Positions 23,861-29,742 of a stretch of 29,742 nt of DNA are shown here, in pieces. The notes under the pieces are model-generated. The model was not told where the DNA came from and searched no databases. It saw nothing but the letters and a program-made list of their open reading frames with translations. The DNA comes from an uncultured Bacilli bacterium (GTDB taxonomy: Bacteria; Bacillota_I; Bacilli_A; RF39; UBA660): contig CAJTLA010000014.1 of assembly GCA_910576985.1 (NCBI GenBank), positions 1 through 29,742 of the forward strand. Direction: 5' to 3'. A program made the translations under genes and the position numbers. Within the stretch, counting starts at the first letter, position 1; each line of letters opens with the position of its first letter.

Positions 23861-24502
23861 GTGGTAAAGAAAACGAGAATAAGCAAGAAAAAAATTATTA
23901 GGGTTGTCTTAGTTTTTTGTGCAATTGTTGTAGTGGGAGGATACTTTGTTTCTAAACAATTAAAAGGAAAAGAAGAAAAAGTAAAACAAGTCGTAAAAAT
24001 CGAAGAGAAAATAGAAGGATATAATTATGAATTATCGGAAAATGAGACAGATTATTATAAAGGATTATTTAAAAATTTAAAATCAGTATTATCGGAAGAC
24101 GAAATAGATGAAGAAAAATATGCTTCATTGGTAAGCCAATTGTTTTTAGCAGACTTCTTTAATTTGGATAATAAATTGAGTAAAAACGATGTTGGTGGTG
24201 TACAATTCATATATAATGATTTTAGGGATGATTTTAGTAAGTTAGCAAAAGAAAGTATTTACCACTATGTAGAAAGTGATATTTATAAAGAACGGAAACA
24301 AGAACTTCCTGTTGTGAAAGAAGTATCAGTATTAAATATTGATAGAGTAGAGTGGACATATTTAAAAAATAAAGTAGATAAGGAAGCTTATCAAATTGAT
24401 TTAAAAATATCTTATGAGGAAGATATGGGATACCAAGAAAATGCCACTTTAGTATTAGTCCATAATGATGAAAAATTAGACATTATTAAAATGAGTGAAT
24501 AA
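23861..24502 (+). CDS. Unknown membrane-anchored extracellular protein (GTG start)
   Basis: The 213-aa product begins with a basic stretch ('VKKTRISKKKIIR'), one transmembrane helix (about 13-32) and a hydrophilic remainder predicted to face outwards. I recognise no domain; the C-terminal part looks like a small alpha/beta fold ending 'YQIDLKISYEEDMG' and 'TLVLVHNDEKLDII'. The GTG at 23861 is preferred because AGGAGG lies 7 bases upstream. An ATG at 23857 is in another frame and stops after 14 codons. It follows the LtaS-type gene by 11 bp, so an accessory role in envelope polymer synthesis is a fair guess. Confidence 0.75.
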   Translation: MVKKTRISKKKIIRVVLVFCAIVVVGGYFVSKQLKGKEEKVKQVVKIEEKIEGYNYELSENETDYYKGLFKNLKSVLSEDEIDEEKYASLVSQLFLADFFNLDNKLSKNDVGGVQFIYNDFRDDFSKLAKESIYHYVESDIYKERKQELPVVKEVSVLNIDRVEWTYLKNKVDKEAYQIDLKISYEEDMGYQENATLVLVHNDEKLDIIKMSE

Positions 24503-24527
24503 AAATCGAATTATTTTCGATTTTTTT
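24502..24527 (+). terminator. Terminator of the LtaS operon
   Basis: AAAATCGAA (24502-24510) pairs with TTCGATTTT (24516-24524), loop TTATT, continuing into Ts. Confidence 0.88.
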
Positions 24528-24580
24528 GTAACCAATAAAATATAATATCATAAAATAAGGTATAAGAATCATTTTTTTGA

Positions 24581-24609
24581 TTGACATTTAAGCGATATTT
24601 CGGTACAAT
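24581..24609 (+). promoter_or_regulatory. tRNA operon promoter
   Basis: Perfect TTGACA (24581-24586), 17 bp, TACAAT (24604-24609), ending 18 bp before the first tRNA. Confidence 0.85.
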
Positions 24610-24627
24610 AAGAGTGTATTTAAAAAC

Positions 24628-24701
24628 GGGTCTATAGCCAAGTGGTAAGGCATGGGACTGCAACTCCCTGATCGTTGGTTCAAATCCGACTAGGCCCTCC
24701 A
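24628..24701 (+). tRNA. tRNA-Cys (GCA)
   Basis: The full cloverleaf can be drawn. The acceptor stem GGGTCTA/TAGGCCC has one G-U pair. The anticodon stem TGGGA/TCCCT has one G-U pair; its loop CTGCAAC carries anticodon GCA. The T-arm has GGTTCAAATCC. The discriminator base is T, as expected for tRNA-Cys. CCA is encoded at 24699-24701. Confidence 0.96.
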
Positions 24702-24705
24702 ATTT

Positions 24706-24780
24706 GCAGGTGTGGTTCAATGGTTAGAATATGGCCTTGCCAAGGCTAGGATGCCAGTTCGATTCTGGTCACTTGCTCCA
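24706..24780 (+). tRNA. tRNA-Gly (GCC)
   Basis: Acceptor stem GCAGGTG/CACTTGC (one G-U pair), D-arm with GGTTCAATGGTTAGAAT, anticodon loop TTGCCAA with anticodon GCC, T-arm with GTTCGATTC, and encoded CCA at 24778-24780. It follows tRNA-Cys by 4 bases. Foreign-looking DNA begins directly after it. Confidence 0.96.
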
Positions 24781-24826
24781 TTGGGAAATCTGTCCGAACT
24801 TTTATAGTTTAGGACTTAAAATACAT

Positions 24827-24860
24827 AAGTATCAATTTCAAAGGAAGTTGGTACTTTTTT
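24827..24860 (+). terminator. Terminator after the tRNA pair
   Basis: AAGTATCAATTTC (24827-24839) pairs with GAAGTTGGTACTT (24844-24856) through 13 bp with two G-U pairs, followed by six Ts. Confidence 0.8.
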
Positions 24861-24891
24861 AGTGTTTAAGTTTGGAAAGGATAGGTTTTAA

Positions 24892-25167
24892 ATGATTAAT
24901 ATTACTATAAAGGAATTAGAGATTGAAAGTGAGTTAAAAAGGAAAATAGAATTTATATGTGATTTTTGTAATACAAAACCTACTATTATTAATGGGAATA
25001 TAAGGAATATTACTAGAACGAATTTAAGTTATGTTGAGCCACATAGAATTATTATTAAAGGTATAACCTTTCTTGCTTTTAACTACTCTAAAACTTTATA
25101 TGTAGGTAATTTATCAGAAAAGATAGAATTAAAGGATTTAGAAACCTTTATAAAGCAAATAAACTAA
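24892..25167 (+). CDS. Unknown 91-aa protein at the edge of the mobile element
   Basis: Not recognised. A small soluble protein with one CxxC ('ICDFCNTKP') near residues 23-27 and an alternating beta-strand pattern afterwards ('YVEPHRIIIKGITFLAFNYS'). A CxxC alone is not enough to claim metal binding. ATG has GGAAAGGATAGG upstream at slightly long spacing. It lies between the tRNA terminator and the serine recombinase on the same strand, in sequence whose style matches the mobile element rather than the preceding core genes. Confidence 0.6.
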   Translation: MINITIKELEIESELKRKIEFICDFCNTKPTIINGNIRNITRTNLSYVEPHRIIIKGITFLAFNYSKTLYVGNLSEKIELKDLETFIKQIN

Positions 25168-25234
25168 ACATAAGCAAACTGTACTAACTTCTTCTAAAAT
25201 CGCCTTTAAATAGGCAAAAAATGGTAATTATGTC

Positions 25235-25262
25235 TTGACTTTAACTACAAACTCTTTATAAT
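25235..25262 (+). promoter_or_regulatory. Promoter of the serine recombinase
   Basis: TTGACT (25235-25240), 16 bp, perfect TATAAT (25257-25262). The start near 25269 leaves a leader of about 150 nt before the recombinase. Confidence 0.7.
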
Positions 25263-25283
25263 AGGAAAGCAAAAGTGAGTTTT

Positions 25284-25301
25284 ATGTTTTTGAGGGGTTA
25301 A
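25284..25301 (+). CDS. Possible 5-codon leader peptide (MFLRG)
   Basis: ATG TTT TTG AGG GGT TAA lies early in the recombinase leader, upstream of the terminator hairpin at 25340. Such positions are typical of leader peptides in translation-coupled attenuation. The ribosome site is weak (AAAGTGAG), so this is a suggestion only. Confidence 0.25.
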   Translation: MFLRG

Positions 25302-25339
25302 TATAAAACAAAATAATTAAACAACTGATAGAAATTTTA

Positions 25340-25392
25340 GAGGTGTCAAAGACATAAAACCAATTTAAAAGTGTCTTTGTCGCCTCTTTTTT
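25340..25392 (+). terminator. Leader terminator (attenuator) in front of the recombinase
   Basis: GAGG plus CAAAGACA (25340-25354) pair with TGTCTTTG plus CCTC (25372-25386), followed by about six Ts. It lies between the promoter and the recombinase ATG at 25421, so it must be read through for expression. Confidence 0.7.
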
Positions 25393-25420
25393 GATGAAGA
25401 ATAAGAAAGGATTTTGATTT

Positions 25421-27313
25421 ATGAATGAAGAAAAGAAAGTCGCTGGAATCTACATAAGGGTTAGTACTGAAGATCAAGCAAGAGAAGGTTTTAGTTTACC
25501 AGAACAAGAAAAAAGACTTCGTGCTATGTGTGAGTATAAAGGTTATGAAATTTATAAGATTTATAAAGATGCAGGTATAAGTGCAAAAACTGGAAATCAT
25601 AGACCAGCATTTGAAGAATTAAAAGAAGATATAAAAAAGAAAAAAGTAAATACGATTGTTGTACTAAAACTAGATAGATTAACTAGAAGTGTTTATGATA
25701 TGGAAGATATAATGAAATTCCTAGAAGAAAACAATGCTTACTTAGATTGTGCAAATGATGATATAAATACAACTAATGCTAATGGTAGAATGGTTGCAAG
25801 ACTTTTGACAACTGTTTCACAAAATGAAATAGAAAGAACAAGTGAGAGAACTAAAATAGGTTTGGCAGGTGCTATCAAAGTTGGTAATATTCCTCATAGA
25901 GCCCCTTTTGGTTATAAACATGTAGATAAAAAACTAGTTGTAGATGAAGCAACAAAAGACCAAATTGTAAGAATATTTAATTTATATTATGAGGGTAATT
26001 CTTATCAAACTATAAGTAATTTATATAATGAAGAAAAAGTATTTGGAAAAACAAATTGGTGTGATGGAACTATTTTAAAAATAATAGAAAATGAAATTTA
26101 TAAAGGCGATTTTGTTCATGGTAAAAGAACAAATAACCCAACTTATTATGAGAATGTTGTTGAGCCACTTGTATCAAAAGAGTTATGGGATGAATGCCAA
26201 GTACAAAAGAAAAAGAATGCAAGAAATTATAAACGAGATAAAGAATATTTATTTTTACAAAAATTAAAATGTCCTAAATGTGGAAGAATATTAGGTGGTA
26301 ATGCAACAAGAAAGAAAAATGGAAATATCTACTATTACTATCAATGTCATGATTGTAAAATCTCAATTAAAGAAACTGATATAGAAAAAGAATTTGATAA
26401 TTTTATTAATGAAATTCAAGAATATGATTCAGTAGTAAATCAAACTTTACTACCTATGATAAAAACAAAATTAAATAATCCAAAAGACAAATTAGTTAAA
26501 GAATTAAATGAACAAAATGGGAAGTATGAGAGAATTAGAAAAGCATATATTAATGGCTCATTTACTATTGAAGAATATGATAATGAAAAAGAAATTGTTG
26601 AAAGTACAATTAAAAATATAGAAGAAAAAATCAAAGAATGTGATTTATGTAATGAATTAAAATTTACACCAGAAGATATTTTAATTAAAAGAGATTTAGA
26701 TTATATTAACAAAATTGTTTACCCAGAAGAATACGAAGAAAAGACTTATATGTGGAAAGACTACACACGATCAGAAAAAGCAGATTTAATTATGAGATAT
26801 GTTGATTATGTTGAACTAGAATATTACTCAAATAATAAAGTAAGACTTGGCGAAGTTTATTTTAGAGAAAGTATGTGCAAACCATGTAATGAATTATATG
26901 ATGCAGGATTTCTTGCAAGAAATGATTATGCAATTCTAGGTAATATTGTTACAAAATTAAGATTTAGTGAATACCTACCAATAGAAAAAGTTAGTGAGAT
27001 AGTATTTACTTTAAGACAATATTACAATGTAGGTTATTTTGAAGCAACCTACTATTATGATGATAAAGTTATGTTCTTTAATGATTATGAAAATAGAAAT
27101 ATAGTAAGAATATTTCCAATAGAAGATTATAAAAAAATGGACAAACTAGATAAACTTCAACTAGGGGTTATTTATATAGGTAATGATGAAAAAAGTTTGA
27201 TAGATAACAAAGAAGATTTATTTACTACTATACCAGAGAAAACAAATTGTAGAACATTTATATTTGATAAAGAAGAAAAGAAAAATGATAATGTTAGTCA
27301 AGAACAACGATAG
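25421..27313 (+). CDS. Large serine recombinase (site-specific integrase)
   Basis: It catalyses integration and excision of mobile DNA through a Ser-DNA intermediate. The N-terminal resolvase domain (1-150) has the catalytic Ser in 'GIYIRVSTEDQAREGFSL' and the Arg-containing 'LDRLTRSVYDM' and 'NEIERTSERTKIGL'. The Recombinase domain follows ('PFGYKH', 'IVRIFNLYYEG'). A zinc ribbon at about 285-310 has C-x2-C 'CPKCGRILGG' and C-x2-C 'CHDC'. A coiled-coil region spans about 360-410. The C-terminal part (about 450-630) is longer than in many relatives and holds no motif I know. Length 630 aa. ATG 25421 has AAGAAAGGA upstream. A relaxase lies on the same strand. Confidence 0.93.
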   Translation: MNEEKKVAGIYIRVSTEDQAREGFSLPEQEKRLRAMCEYKGYEIYKIYKDAGISAKTGNHRPAFEELKEDIKKKKVNTIVVLKLDRLTRSVYDMEDIMKFLEENNAYLDCANDDINTTNANGRMVARLLTTVSQNEIERTSERTKIGLAGAIKVGNIPHRAPFGYKHVDKKLVVDEATKDQIVRIFNLYYEGNSYQTISNLYNEEKVFGKTNWCDGTILKIIENEIYKGDFVHGKRTNNPTYYENVVEPLVSKELWDECQVQKKKNARNYKRDKEYLFLQKLKCPKCGRILGGNATRKKNGNIYYYYQCHDCKISIKETDIEKEFDNFINEIQEYDSVVNQTLLPMIKTKLNNPKDKLVKELNEQNGKYERIRKAYINGSFTIEEYDNEKEIVESTIKNIEEKIKECDLCNELKFTPEDILIKRDLDYINKIVYPEEYEEKTYMWKDYTRSEKADLIMRYVDYVELEYYSNNKVRLGEVYFRESMCKPCNELYDAGFLARNDYAILGNIVTKLRFSEYLPIEKVSEIVFTLRQYYNVGYFEATYYYDDKVMFFNDYENRNIVRIFPIEDYKKMDKLDKLQLGVIYIGNDEKSLIDNKEDLFTTIPEKTNCRTFIFDKEEKKNDNVSQEQR

Positions 27314-27338
27314 TTGCTTGTCTTGATTCTTGACTAAC
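27293..27338 (+). repeat. 12-bp perfect inverted repeat at the recombinase stop
   Basis: GTTAGTCAAGAA (27293-27304) and TTCTTGACTAAC (27327-27338) enclose a 22-base loop with an inner CAAC/GTTG pair, overlapping the stop codon. No T-run follows; it may be an mRNA 3'-end structure or a binding site. Confidence 0.6.
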
Positions 27339-27394
27339 AAAAGTAAGAGCAATAATGGAAAAACTTTAAAACAAAAATAACATTTTTCGTTTTG

Positions 27395-27433
27395 AAGTTA
27401 TCAATCAAAGAAAGATTTTTTGATAACTTTTTT
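27395..27433 (+). terminator. Terminator downstream of the recombinase
   Basis: AAGTTATCAA (27395-27404) pairs with TTGATAACTT (27420-27429), loop of 15, followed by Ts. Confidence 0.75.
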
Positions 27434-27446
27434 CTAAAAAAGTTAT

Positions 27447-27636
27447 AACAATCGTGGTAAGTTTTGTTTACGAAGTAAATGAAATTAGCGATAGATTGTT
27501 TAAATAAAATTGTGAGAACTTTTACTTACGAAGTTTGTAAAAGTACGAATGATTTTCAAAGATAAAATAAAAAGCAGTGCTTGTTATTTTATCAGAAGTC
27601 TTGTGTAGTTTTAATGCTTTACGAAGTTTAGCATTA
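27447..27636. repeat. Array of four hairpins, three with an ACGAAGT loop core
   Basis: Four consecutive inverted repeats: AACAATC/GATTGTT (27447-27500, with an inner TTTAC-GAAG-TAAA), ACTTTTAC/GTAAAAGT (27518-27544), GATAAAATAA/TTATTTTATC (27561-27593) and TAATGCT/AGCATTA (27612-27636). ACGAAGT recurs at 27470, 27528 and 27621, each time at the tip of a stem with unrelated stem sequences. There is no open frame here. The layout suggests a protein-binding or single-strand-acting region of the mobile element. Confidence 0.6.
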
Positions 27637-27659
27637 TTACGAAATAAGACAGGTGGATT

Positions 27660-27723
27660 CTAAGGTTGCCTAAACCTTAGCCCCCATATTTTGATACTTG
27701 TGTCAAAATATATAGGGGGTTAG
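27660..27723. other. oriT-like pair of overlapping hairpins
   Basis: CTAAGGTT/AACCTTAG (27660-27680) forms one perfect stem. Its right end is shared with a second, longer stem: TTAGCCCCC and ATATTTTGA (27677-27694) pair with TCAAAATAT and GGGGGTTAG (27703-27723), with a 3-base bulge. The two cannot form fully at once. It lies just upstream of the relaxase gene, where an oriT is expected. The nick site was not identified. Confidence 0.5.
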
Positions 27724-27728
27724 AGATT

Positions 27729-27763
27729 TTGACAAAGCAAAATTACCCTACTATAAATAGTAG
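27729..27763 (+). promoter_or_regulatory. Relaxase gene promoter with an overlapping palindrome
   Basis: TTGACA (27729-27734), 17 bp, TATAAA (27752-27757). CTACTA-TAAA-TAGTAG (27748-27763) is a perfect inverted repeat across the -10, suited to autorepression. In pMV158 the MobV relaxase MobM binds the oriT region and represses its own gene, so a similar arrangement is plausible here. Confidence 0.6.
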
Positions 27764-27793
27764 AACTCTAATATAAAGGGGGAATATAAAAAT

Positions 27794-29137
27794 ATGGAAG
27801 AATTATCTTATTCATTACATTTAGGTAATGATAAAAATAAATCAAAAAAAGCAAGAAGAACAGCAAAAATGAATGATACCAATACTACTTCATTTAACAA
27901 TAATGCAATTCAAAATCATCAACAATTATCAAAAGTTGATAAACATAATTTAAGAAAATATGATAATGACAAAGAATTAATATGTACGATTAAAGGAACT
28001 TCTTCTGTTGTAGTAGATACTAAAAATTTGTATTTAGAATTGTTTGAAGGAGCAAGAATTAAATATAACAAAAAGCAAACTAGAAATGATAGAAAGATAG
28101 AAAACTATTTTAATCATATTTCAAATGATAACAAAAGAGATCTTGCTTGTGAGATTATTATTGAACTTGGAGATATGGACTTTTGGACTGATAAAGATGA
28201 TAAATTTAAGCATAAAATGGAAGAAGTTTTTAAAGAACAAATATTAGATTTAGAAGAAGTTGTACCTAACTTCAGAATCGCAAATGCAACAATACATTTT
28301 GATGAATCTAGTCCACACTTACATATTGTTGGTGTTCCTTTTAAAGATGGAATGAAAAATGGTATGGAAAAACAAGTTGGTAAATCTGATGTATTTAATA
28401 AAATAAGTTTAGTAAATATTCAAGATAAAATGAGAGAATATTGTATCAACTCTTTCAATAGAATTTACAATTTAAACTATACTCTTAAAGAAAAAGAAGA
28501 AGGTAGAAATGTTGATATTAATGTTGCGAATATGAATGAATATAAAAAGTTTAAACGAGAACAAAAAAAATACAAGAAACAACTTAAAGAATTAAATAGT
28601 AAAATAGATGAATTACAAAATAAATCTAATGAGATTAATGATATTATTAATAATCTAAAACCAACTATTATGAATAAAAATAATTTTACTATTTCTAGTG
28701 AAGAAGTTAACAAAATAAAAAAGCACATAGAGCAAACTAACGACACTACTTCTAATTTAAGAGATGCGAATGATATAAATATAGTCTTAAAAAAATATGA
28801 AGATGATTTAAGAGAACACTCTAACGAAGTTAGAAATTTGAAAAAGAAAATAAAAACTCGTGATAATAGAATTGAAGAATTAGAATATGACTTAAATGAT
28901 GCGAATGAAACTATTGATGAGTTAGAAGATAAGGTATCAGAATTACAAAAAATAGTTGATTACTTTAGAGAATTGTGGAAAAAGTTTATAGAATTTTTAC
29001 AAAATAAATTCTTCTCTAATGATAAATATGATGACTTCATAAATGATTTATATAATGAAGATATACTTGATGAAAATGATATTGATATTATTCAAAATAA
29101 TAAAAGTAATGATAAAAGTGATAATTTAGAAAGGTAA
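27794..29137 (+). CDS. MobV-family relaxase (Mob/Pre-type mobilization protein)
   Basis: Relaxases nick one strand at oriT and lead it into the recipient. The key metal-binding triad motif H-x-D-E-x2-P-H-x-H is present in 'IHFDESSPHLHIVGVPF' (about residues 169-185), which is diagnostic for MobV/Pre proteins. The N-terminal 'NDRKIENYFNHIS' region contains the Arg/Asn/Tyr stretch usual for the family. From about residue 245 to 400 the protein is a long Glu/Lys/Asn-rich coiled coil, typical of MobV C-termini. Length 447 aa. ATG at 27794 has AAAGGGGG upstream at long spacing. It shares its strand with the serine recombinase, as in integrative mobilizable elements. Confidence 0.9.
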   Translation: MEELSYSLHLGNDKNKSKKARRTAKMNDTNTTSFNNNAIQNHQQLSKVDKHNLRKYDNDKELICTIKGTSSVVVDTKNLYLELFEGARIKYNKKQTRNDRKIENYFNHISNDNKRDLACEIIIELGDMDFWTDKDDKFKHKMEEVFKEQILDLEEVVPNFRIANATIHFDESSPHLHIVGVPFKDGMKNGMEKQVGKSDVFNKISLVNIQDKMREYCINSFNRIYNLNYTLKEKEEGRNVDINVANMNEYKKFKREQKKYKKQLKELNSKIDELQNKSNEINDIINNLKPTIMNKNNFTISSEEVNKIKKHIEQTNDTTSNLRDANDINIVLKKYEDDLREHSNEVRNLKKKIKTRDNRIEELEYDLNDANETIDELEDKVSELQKIVDYFRELWKKFIEFLQNKFFSNDKYDDFINDLYNEDILDENDIDIIQNNKSNDKSDNLER

Positions 29138-29149
29138 ATTATCACTTTT
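29114..29149 (+). terminator. Terminator of the relaxase gene
   Basis: AAAAGTGATAATTT (29114-29127) pairs perfectly over 14 bp with AAATTATCACTTTT (29136-29149), loop of 8, across the stop codon. Confidence 0.75.
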
Positions 29150-29335
29150 AATTATGCCTAGAGTCAATTAAATCTTATAGATATTGCTTATTTGTTCCAC
29201 GATATCTGGAAAAAACGAATGATTAACAAAATTAGTATCTTTAGTATTGTGTGCACGAATTAATTCTTCGAGAGAAAAATATCTAACAGAGAGTTTCGAA
29301 AAAGTTGTGTAAATAGTAAATTTTACCTTCCGTTG
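29150..29335. other. Intergenic stretch with a possible minus-strand remnant
   Basis: On the minus strand a frame ending in TAA at 29170-29168 is open for about 50 codons and reads protein-like ('SVRYFSLEELIRAHNTKDTN', 'FVNHSFFPDIVEQISNIYKI'). It has no start or ribosome site that I can see, and a family is not recognisable. It may be the tail of a gene cut by the IS insertion. The right part (29300-29335) probably belongs to the IS end region. Confidence 0.3.
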
Positions 29336-29362
29336 GAACCATCAAAATGATGGTTCTTTTTT
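29336..29362 (+). terminator. Strong plus-strand terminator
   Basis: GAACCATCA (29336-29344) pairs with TGATGGTTC (29348-29356), loop AAA, then six Ts. No complete plus-strand gene lies directly upstream. It may block read-through into the IS. Confidence 0.78.
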
Positions 29363-29443
29363 CTTCATTATAACATCCTGAAAAACTGTGTCAATAGAAT
29401 TTTCATTTGTTGTGTATAGGGTTTTCAAAGAGCATAAATAGGG

Positions 29444-29742
29444 TTAGATTCTGCCTTCATAAATAATTGATAATTGATTGTATATCATATCCCATCCACG
29501 TATCCTTCCCGTCCATTTTTTGGCTACATTTATAGTGGCTAGGTAAAGCGTCTTCAACAATGCCTGATCTGTTGGAAAGACTGGCCTTTTCTTGTTTACA
29601 GCCTTATATCTATTGTTTAAACTTTCTATCGCATTCGTGGTATACATAACCTTTCGAATCTCTGGTGAGAATTTATAAAACGTCGATAAGGAATCCCAAT
29701 TATTTAACCAACTATTGATGGCATGTGGATATTTACTTTTCC
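29444..29742 (-). mobile_element. IS256-family (Mutator-type) transposase, C-terminal part; rest outside window
   Basis: The minus-strand frame runs from the window edge to a TAA at 29446-29444, giving about 99 codons of the C-terminus. 'SPEIRKVMYTTNAIESLN' is the hallmark of IS256 transposases (the acidic Glu of the catalytic triad is in NAIES). It is followed by 'FPTDQALLKTLYLA' and 'KKWTGRIRGWDMIYNQL', also standard. The N-terminal two thirds lie beyond 29742. The terminal inverted repeat could not be assigned because only one end is visible; the end should lie between about 29290 and 29443. Confidence 0.93.

Noticed and set aside
24511..24720. 69-codon minus-strand frame across the tRNA-Cys gene ('GFEPTIRELQSHALPLGY').
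   Set aside because: It is antisense to tRNA-Cys and shows the familiar false peptide produced by translating the complement of a tRNA; no ribosome site.
27447..27636. CRISPR array, suggested by repeated ACGAAGT units.
   Set aside because: The shared core is only 7 bp, spacing is irregular (58 and 93 bp), flanks differ, and no cas gene is near; each copy is a hairpin tip.

Overview
The window looks like a chromosome segment from a low-G+C Bacillota, most likely an uncultured gut-type member of class Bacilli. The evidence is A+T-rich DNA, Bacillota-type core genes (rpsB-tsf, yigZ, uvrC, mutL, clpC, an LtaS-type synthase, a Cse60-like sporulation protein), strong AGGAGG ribosome sites and TTGACA/TATAAT promoters. 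TGA is a normal stop (uvrC and the first ANL gene end in it), so this is not a recoded mollicute. I cannot name the genus.

Layout. 1-2.3 kb: tail of an Rpn/PD-(D/E)XK-type gene, then the rpsB-tsf operon with a structured leader; S2 carries a C-terminal extension. 2.3-2.9 kb: yigZ on the minus strand. 3.0-4.7 kb: a radical SAM/SPASM protein fused to a MazG-like pyrophosphohydrolase domain. 4.7-5.0 kb: a compact locus with a 25-residue membrane peptide and a convergent antisense transcription unit, arranged like a type I toxin-antitoxin pair. 5.1-9.9 kb: uvrC, a WG-repeat protein and mutL. 10.0-17.7 kb: an unusual stretch with two ANL (acyl-CoA synthetase-like) proteins under look-alike promoters, the second with its catalytic motifs eroded. 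Between them lie a membrane hybrid histidine-kinase homologue lacking the phospho-histidine and a DUF2207-like membrane gene bracketed by a 16-bp inverted repeat and gene debris. 17.9-20.8 kb: cse60-like, clpC and hsp20 (proteostasis). 20.9-24.5 kb: two small unknown genes, an LtaS-type synthase and a membrane-anchored unknown. 24.6-24.8 kb: tRNA-Cys and tRNA-Gly.

Immediately after tRNA-Gly the character changes. A small unknown gene, a large serine recombinase with an attenuator-like leader, a run of hairpins, an oriT-like hairpin region and a MobV-type relaxase form what looks like an integrative mobilizable element or a fragment of one. The window ends in the C-terminus of an IS256-family transposase on the minus strand.

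The best candidates for undescribed biology are the putative type I toxin-antitoxin locus (4697-5026), the radical SAM-SPASM-MazG fusion, the cluster of catalytically degenerate signalling/ANL proteins with a shared promoter design, and the hairpin array upstream of the relaxase. All functional statements are from reading the sequence by eye; no database or folding program was run.
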